The notes beneath the pieces were generated by a model. The model worked only from the letters and a program-made list of their open reading frames with translations, was not told where the DNA came from and searched no databases. Shown here in pieces: positions 14,406-18,695 of a stretch of DNA of 18,695 nt (the stretch's first letter is position 1; every line of letters starts with the position of its first letter). Both the position numbers and the translations under genes were made by a program. The stretch comes from Bog-159 sp035602155 (GTDB taxonomy: Bacteria; Acidobacteriota; Terriglobia; Bryobacterales; Bryobacteraceae), in assembly GCA_035602155.1 (NCBI GenBank), contig DATNMW010000191.1, forward strand, positions 1-18,695, in the 5' to 3' direction.

Positions 14406-14411
14406 ATTATA
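14406..14411 (-). promoter_or_regulatory. -10 hexamer of the malectin regulator
   Basis: On the minus strand a perfect TATAAT lies 8 nt before ATG 14397, again implying a leader of about 2 nt. It is preceded by GTG rather than an exact TGN. Confidence 0.55.
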
Positions 14412-14421
14412 CACGTTTCCC

Positions 14422-14450
14422 CAATTGTTCGGGGACGGATACGCAATTGT
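14422..14450. promoter_or_regulatory. Paired CAATTGT sites, possible operator
   Basis: CAATTGT occurs at 14422-14428 and 14444-14450, 22 bp apart, so both lie on the same face of the helix. They sit 11-39 bp upstream of the regulator's -10. Related TTGT/ACAA half-sites follow at 14480-14488 (TTGTAACAA) and 14499-14510 (ATTG, four A, CAAT). Winged-helix regulators often bind direct repeats at 11- or 22-bp spacing, so autoregulation is possible. Confidence 0.35.
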
Positions 14451-14726
14451 AAAATCCTGCGAACAGCGCGATGTGAAGTTTGTAACAAGATGTACACTAT
14501 TGAAAACAATACAGATACGATAATTATATGCTTTTTTGGAGACCTCGTTACACGGCCTAACCCCTTTACTTTGGAAGGCCATCGCATCCCGTCGGACATA
14601 CGCGGTAACTAAAATGTACTAGCATCCACATGCGCGGCGGGTTACACTCGGCGGGATACTGGCAAGTAGAATTGTGCGGACGCGCCTAAGGTGTGTCGTG
14701 TGGCGAATTTAAAGATACGAAAGTCC
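14451..14726. other. Regulatory intergenic region between the malectin regulator and the TonB receptor
   Basis: No gene is supported in this part of the 459-bp divergent spacer. It contains an A/T-rich patch at about 14480-14540 that differs from the surrounding GC-rich sequence. AGATACGA occurs twice, at 14513-14520 and 14713-14720, the second just before the receptor's -35. Confidence 0.4.
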
Positions 14727-14756
14727 TTGACGTGGGCGCTGTAGTGCAGTTATGCT
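14727..14756 (+). promoter_or_regulatory. Sigma70-like promoter of the TonB-dependent receptor
   Basis: TTGACG at 14727-14732, an 18-bp spacer and TATGCT at 14751-14756. The -35 has one mismatch and the -10 two. The message would have a leader of about 95 nt, long enough for further regulation, although no riboswitch was recognised in it. Confidence 0.5.
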
Positions 14757-14856
14757 ACTTGCAAACGATTAGTTCAGCCTTGTGGGGTGCTTCGCTTTGC
14801 GCGCCGGAAGGCAGCCTTTGGTTTGAGAGACAAAATTGAGGTTAGAAAGGGGTCAA

Positions 14857-17800
14857 ATGAATACACCAGATCGGATGCCGATCTCCGTTATCGCTCGGCA
14901 CAGACATCCGGGAAGATCTTTCTGGTTGTTGGGACTATTGATTGCGGCCTTGGCGGCTTCCCAAGCACCAATGTTCGCGCAGTTTGCGAGCGGGTCGATA
15001 GGCGCCACGGTCACCGACGCCACCGGCGCGGTCGTCCCCGCAGCGAAAGTCGTCCTAAAGAATGAATCAACCAACGCTCTTCGCGACACGGTCACAAACA
15101 GCTCCGGAGTCTTCGATTTCCCGTCGATTCTTCCAGCCACGTACACGGTCACGATCACCGCGGCGGGTTTGCAGACCTACGAAGAAACGGGCATCACGTT
15201 GACGCAGGGCTCGACTTTGCGCCTACCGACCATTGTTCTGCAGGTCCAATCCACGAAGCAGGAAGTCGAGGTGGTCGCGGGCGCAGACGTAGTGGTGCCG
15301 ACCGATACCGGACAGGCCAGCCAGACGCTCAACAAGAATATGATTGAGAACATCTCAATCGCGGGGCGCGATGCGGCCGAGTTGATTAAGATCATGCCTG
15401 GCATGGCAATGATCGGCGGCGGCAACAGCGGCGCTCTGAACCAGAGCGAGTGGGGGCAGGGATCGGTCGCGACCATGAGCAACACCGGTCCTATCGGCAA
15501 TTTTGCCGCCCAAGGAGCTCCGCTCTATGGCGGCGTTACAATGACCTCGGATGGCGCAAACCTGCTGGACCCCGGCAACCAGGGCACGCAGACCGCCAAC
15601 ATCAACCAGAACCAAGTGCAGGAAGTGTCGATTCTGACCTCGGCCTATGGCGCGGAATTCGCGAAAGGTCCGATCACGTTCCAAGCGATCGGCAAGAGCG
15701 GCGGCGCCCAGTTCCATGGACAGGCCTACCTCTATGCGCGCAATGGAATATTCGACTCGAACGGCTCTTACAATAATAGCCAGGGAGTGCAAGCGCCGAC
15801 GAACAGCTTCTACTACCCCGGCGGCGACTTTGGCGGCCCGGTGATCATCCCCGGCACGCACTTCAACAAGAACCACGACAAGCTGTTCTTTTACGCCGCG
15901 TTCGAGTATATGGACCAACATCCGGCTGGCAGCTTGCTGAGCTATTTCGTACCCACGCAGCAAATGCAGCAGGGCAACTTCACGCCGGCGTACCTTAAGT
16001 CCTTGGGACCGGGTTTCGTTAGCAATATGTACGCAGACTCCGTCGCCCCGAGCACCACCCTGTTCCCGACCGGCCAGATACCGGCTACCCTGCTCGATCC
16101 GAATTCGGCGGCTATCTTGAAATTGATGCCCGCGCCGAACGTCGATCCGGTAACGAATCCGGGTGGCTACAACTATCAGTACTTTAATAATGCGCCCGTC
16201 AATCGCTATGAAGTCCGGCTCCGCGGCGACTACAACATCAACGATAAGACCAAGCTGTTCTTCTCCTGGAACCACCAGCTTGAGCACGACCTGAACCCGA
16301 TCAGCATCTGGTGGAACCTCAACGGGTCCTTACCATATCCATCCTCCCAAAATGCCAACCAGGATTCCAATGTCTACAGCGCGAACCTGGTGCACGTGTT
16401 CAGCCCCACGCTGACCAACGAATTCGTATTCGCTGAAGCCACGTTCCTGAACCCGATCATACTCGCCAAGCCCTCCGCGGTGAGCCCGAGCGGAATCGGA
16501 TTCAGCATGACGGGCCTGTTCTCGAACCCGTACACGCCGCAAATGCCCAACACCTACGGCTATACCGCACAGAGTGCCGGCGCAGTCGGTTTCGGCACGT
16601 ATTCGTACGGTGAACCATTCACGCCCGCCGGTGCGAACTCATTCGGCAAGCTGTCGCAAACGCCGCAAATCAGCGACAACGTGACCAAGATCCAGGGAAG
16701 CCATACCCTCAAGGCGGGTGTCTACTGGGACTATGCCCGCAACTACCAGACCAGCGGCAATCTAGCCAGTGGGACCGGAGGCGCAGCGAATTTCGATGAA
16801 TGGGGCAACCAAAGTAGCGGCAACTATCTGGCCAACTTTGTCACGGGCCGCATGACGGGCTTCGCGCAAGACAACGCCGAGGCGGTACAGGACATGAAGT
16901 ACCACCAAGTTTCGTTCTTCATCAACGACCAGTGGAAAGCCACCCGCAGGCTCACGCTCACCGGCGGTCTCCGCTTCGAGCACATGGGCAATTGGGTTCC
17001 CAACGACAGTGAAGGCGTTGCCGTTTGGGATCCCGCCACTTATAACAACACCTCGTCGGCACCCGGCTGGACCGGCCTTGAATGGCACGGCATCGATTCC
17101 GCCATTCCGTTGTCCGGCTTCCCAACGAAGACGTTATTCGTGGAGCCGCGCTTCGGCTTCGCTTACGACATCTTCGGAAACGGCAAGACCGTGCTGCGCG
17201 GAGGCGCCGGCCTGTTCCGGTACCAGATTTCCTACAACAGCGCCAGTTCCGGTTACAACCAGCCGCTGGGCCTCGAAACGGAAAGTGTCCTTACGGGCGC
17301 CGGACAATGCTGCGTAGGCTGGAATCAGTTCGCGCAATACGCTGCCGGGCTGGGGGCTCCCGGGCTCGGTACGTCCGTCGGTCCCTTGACCATGGGCGAC
17401 TCCGCGACGCCGAATACGTGGACCTACAATGTGACGGTTTCACAGCGCGTTCCATGGCGTTCGGTCGCAGAATTCCAATATGCGGGCAGCCGTTCGCGGG
17501 ACCTGCTGACGAATGGCTCGGAAGGACTGGGGAACGTCGACAACATCCCGTTGGGCGCGTTCTTCGGGGCCGATCCGATCACGGGCGTCAACTATAGCGC
17601 GCAGGGGAAGGTGCCTGTGGGGTATGGTTCGTTAACGGGCTTTCCGAACCTGAACGATTTCTACCCGTACCACAACTATACGGGGATTACGTTGCAGGGG
17701 CACGAGAGCTACTCCAACTACAACGCTTTTATCGCGACGTGGCAGAAGCAGTCCGGACGCATGACGTTCACCACGAATTACACGTTCAGCAAGAACCTGG

Positions 17801-18507
17801 GCGTGCGCGACGACAATAGCGCAAACGGCAATAGCGAGGGCAACGCCGGGTGGCCGTATAGTGCGGCCGCGAACTACGGCGTGCTGGCGGCGGACCGCAC
17901 TCACGTTTTCAACGCAGCCTATGTCTTCAACCTGCCCAGTCCGGTGAAGGACAATAAATTGGTGGGCGGGGTGGTGAATGGCTGGGTCCTTTCGGGCATC
18001 ACGCAGTTTCAGAGCGGGGCGCCCATTCAGCCGAACACTAACAGCCTTAATGTTGCGTGGCCCACTCAACTGCAACCCTCGGACTACCTGGGCACAAACG
18101 CAGTTGAGATTACCGAGCCCGCGCTCACCTGCGATCCGCGCAGCGGGCTGAAGTCCGGCCAATACTTCAACCCGTCCTGTTTCGCGCCTCCCACGGGCGG
18201 ATCCGACGGCGCGATCATCTGGCCGTTCATCCATGGGCCCGCTTTCTTCAACAGCGACCTGGCGATTTACAAGGACTTCCTGTTCAAGGAGCATCAGAAG
18301 GTTGAGTTCCGGTTCTCGGCGTTCAACTTCCTGAACCATCCGCTTCCGCAATTCAACTCGGGAGGCGTCGGCGACGTTAACCTAAACTTCTCGAACAGCA
18401 GTAGCGGGTTGAGTCAGACGAACACGAGTGCGCTCACGACGGGTTCCCCGTTATACAAGAACGAGGTCCCGCGCGTGATCGAGTTCGCGGTCAAGTACAA
18501 CTTCTAG
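14857..18507 (+). CDS. TonB-dependent receptor, Oar-like, with carboxypeptidase-regulatory-like domain
   Basis: This is a 1216-residue outer-membrane transporter of the large acidobacterial type. ATG 14857 is chosen for the A/G-rich site AAAGGGG 4 nt upstream and a signal peptide of about 42 residues (core FWLLGLLIAALAAS, end MFAQ). An in-frame TTG at 14836 is less likely. Residues 46-135 are a CarboxypepD_reg-like beta-sandwich (GSIGATVTDATGAVVPAAKV, SGVFDFPSILPATYTVTI). The plug follows, with GRDAAELIKIMPGM near 178 and ILTSAYGAEFAKGP near 265. The remainder is a long beta-barrel with PGGDFGGPVIIPG and LFFYAAFEY, characteristic of Oar-like proteins, and a terminal Phe (AVKYNF) for BAM recognition. 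Energy would come from TonB/ExbBD encoded elsewhere. The substrate cannot be read off; oligosaccharide import is inferred from the malectin regulator and glycosidases nearby. No SusD-like partner is present. Confidence 0.95.
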   Translation: MNTPDRMPISVIARHRHPGRSFWLLGLLIAALAASQAPMFAQFASGSIGATVTDATGAVVPAAKVVLKNESTNALRDTVTNSSGVFDFPSILPATYTVTITAAGLQTYEETGITLTQGSTLRLPTIVLQVQSTKQEVEVVAGADVVVPTDTGQASQTLNKNMIENISIAGRDAAELIKIMPGMAMIGGGNSGALNQSEWGQGSVATMSNTGPIGNFAAQGAPLYGGVTMTSDGANLLDPGNQGTQTANINQNQVQEVSILTSAYGAEFAKGPITFQAIGKSGGAQFHGQAYLYARNGIFDSNGSYNNSQGVQAPTNSFYYPGGDFGGPVIIPGTHFNKNHDKLFFYAAFEYMDQHPAGSLLSYFVPTQQMQQGNFTPAYLKSLGPGFVSNMYADSVAPSTTLFPTGQIPATLLDPNSAAILKLMPAPNVDPVTNPGGYNYQYFNNAPVNRYEVRLRGDYNINDKTKLFFSWNHQLEHDLNPISIWWNLNGSLPYPSSQNANQDSNVYSANLVHVFSPTLTNEFVFAEATFLNPIILAKPSAVSPSGIGFSMTGLFSNPYTPQMPNTYGYTAQSAGAVGFGTYSYGEPFTPAGANSFGKLSQTPQISDNVTKIQGSHTLKAGVYWDYARNYQTSGNLASGTGGAANFDEWGNQSSGNYLANFVTGRMTGFAQDNAEAVQDMKYHQVSFFINDQWKATRRLTLTGGLRFEHMGNWVPNDSEGVAVWDPATYNNTSSAPGWTGLEWHGIDSAIPLSGFPTKTLFVEPRFGFAYDIFGNGKTVLRGGAGLFRYQISYNSASSGYNQPLGLETESVLTGAGQCCVGWNQFAQYAAGLGAPGLGTSVGPLTMGDSATPNTWTYNVTVSQRVPWRSVAEFQYAGSRSRDLLTNGSEGLGNVDNIPLGAFFGADPITGVNYSAQGKVPVGYGSLTGFPNLNDFYPYHNYTGITLQGHESYSNYNAFIATWQKQSGRMTFTTNYTFSKNLGVRDDNSANGNSEGNAGWPYSAAANYGVLAADRTHVFNAAYVFNLPSPVKDNKLVGGVVNGWVLSGITQFQSGAPIQPNTNSLNVAWPTQLQPSDYLGTNAVEITEPALTCDPRSGLKSGQYFNPSCFAPPTGGSDGAIIWPFIHGPAFFNSDLAIYKDFLFKEHQKVEFRFSAFNFLNHPLPQFNSGGVGDVNLNFSNSSSGLSQTNTSALTTGSPLYKNEVPRVIEFAVKYNF

Positions 18508-18535
18508 GCTTCGTCCGCGAGGCTGGAATCAATTT

Positions 18536-18562
18536 GGGGGGTGGCGCAAGCCGCCCCCTTTT
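18536..18562 (+). terminator. Intrinsic terminator after the TonB receptor
   Basis: A G-run, a G-U wobble position and GGC form a stem with GCC and CCCCC around a GCAA tetraloop, directly followed by TTTT (18559-18562). It lies 28 bp after the stop codon and is the clearest rho-independent terminator in the window. Confidence 0.88.
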
Positions 18563-18619
18563 CCATTGGGTGAGGCAATTTCGATCGCGGCAAAGGCAGC
18601 GGACGGGGGCGGTCCCGCG

Positions 18620-18635
18620 CGGTCCGGGGGGACCG
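18620..18635. repeat. GC-rich hairpin before the right-edge gene
   Basis: CGGTCC pairs with GGACCG around a GGGG loop. It lies between the receptor terminator and the putative next start and might be a leader structure. Confidence 0.3.
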
Positions 18636-18676
18636 GCCCACCAACCCACGACGAGCTAACTAATTAAGGAGGCCCG

Positions 18677-18695
18677 GTGCGCAACCGAGCGCCTG
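18677..18695 (+). CDS. Possible start of the next gene (truncated)
   Basis: AAGGAGG (18666-18672), a full Shine-Dalgarno, lies 4 nt before GTG 18677, which opens an uninterrupted frame (MRNRAP) to the window edge. Only six codons are visible, so no function can be given. It is downstream of the receptor terminator and would need its own promoter or read-through. Confidence 0.4.

Noticed and set aside
14085..14599. Minus-strand frames overlapping the 5' end of the regulator
   Set aside because: They overlap the winged-helix coding region in other frames and contain no recognised domain.
14763..14856. Riboswitch in the TonB receptor leader
   Set aside because: The leader is about 95 nt and could hold one, but no conserved core such as a cobalamin or TPP box was recognised.
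1..18695. CRISPR arrays, tRNA or rRNA genes, insertion sequences, integrase
   Set aside because: I looked for regularly spaced repeats, cloverleaf-like segments, transposase motifs and terminal inverted repeats, and saw none that could be supported.

Overview
The window looks like a chromosomal segment of an Acidobacteriota member close to Bryobacterales/Solibacter. The main markers are a Solibacter-type TIGR03437 domain, a GloVer-type repeat protein, a very large Oar-like TonB-dependent receptor with a carboxypeptidase-regulatory-like N-terminus, an acidobacterial-style winged-helix domain on a membrane protein, and GC-rich coding sequence. This is judged from protein families read by eye; no 16S or other phylogenetic marker is present.

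Layout. Positions 1-1658 hold two minus-strand genes: the start of a GloVer-repeat secreted protein, cut by the window edge, and a Tat-exported Gfo/Idh/MocA oxidoreductase. Positions 1659-2312 have no convincing gene but contain a strong hairpin. Positions 2313-4610 form a plus-strand accessory operon under a near-consensus sigma70 promoter: a small lipoprotein, a short membrane-anchored protein, and an HTTM-domain membrane protein broken by two single-base frameshifts. A beta-lactamase-fold serine hydrolase (4883-6202, plus) converges on a four-gene minus-strand operon: GH3 glycosidase with a fused TIGR03437 domain, a small secreted protein, a GH127 beta-L-arabinofuranosidase-family enzyme, and a DUF427 protein. 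A small two-TM DUF4760-like gene diverges from this operon. A winged-helix/TM/double-malectin protein (12760-14397, minus) diverges from the TonB-dependent receptor (14857-18507, plus), which ends at a clear intrinsic terminator. A new gene may begin at the right edge.

How the genes may work together. The receptor could import oligosaccharides. The GH3 and GH127 enzymes could trim plant-type glycans in the periplasm or outside the cell. The malectin-bearing transmembrane regulator is a plausible sugar sensor for the locus. The last point is inferred from domains and divergent gene order.

Most unusual points: the wHTH-TM-malectin-malectin sensor architecture; repeated extended -10 elements placed 8-10 nt before start codons, which implies leaderless mRNAs; the doubly frameshifted HTTM gene; and an 11-bp direct repeat that brackets the small gene between GH3 and GH127.
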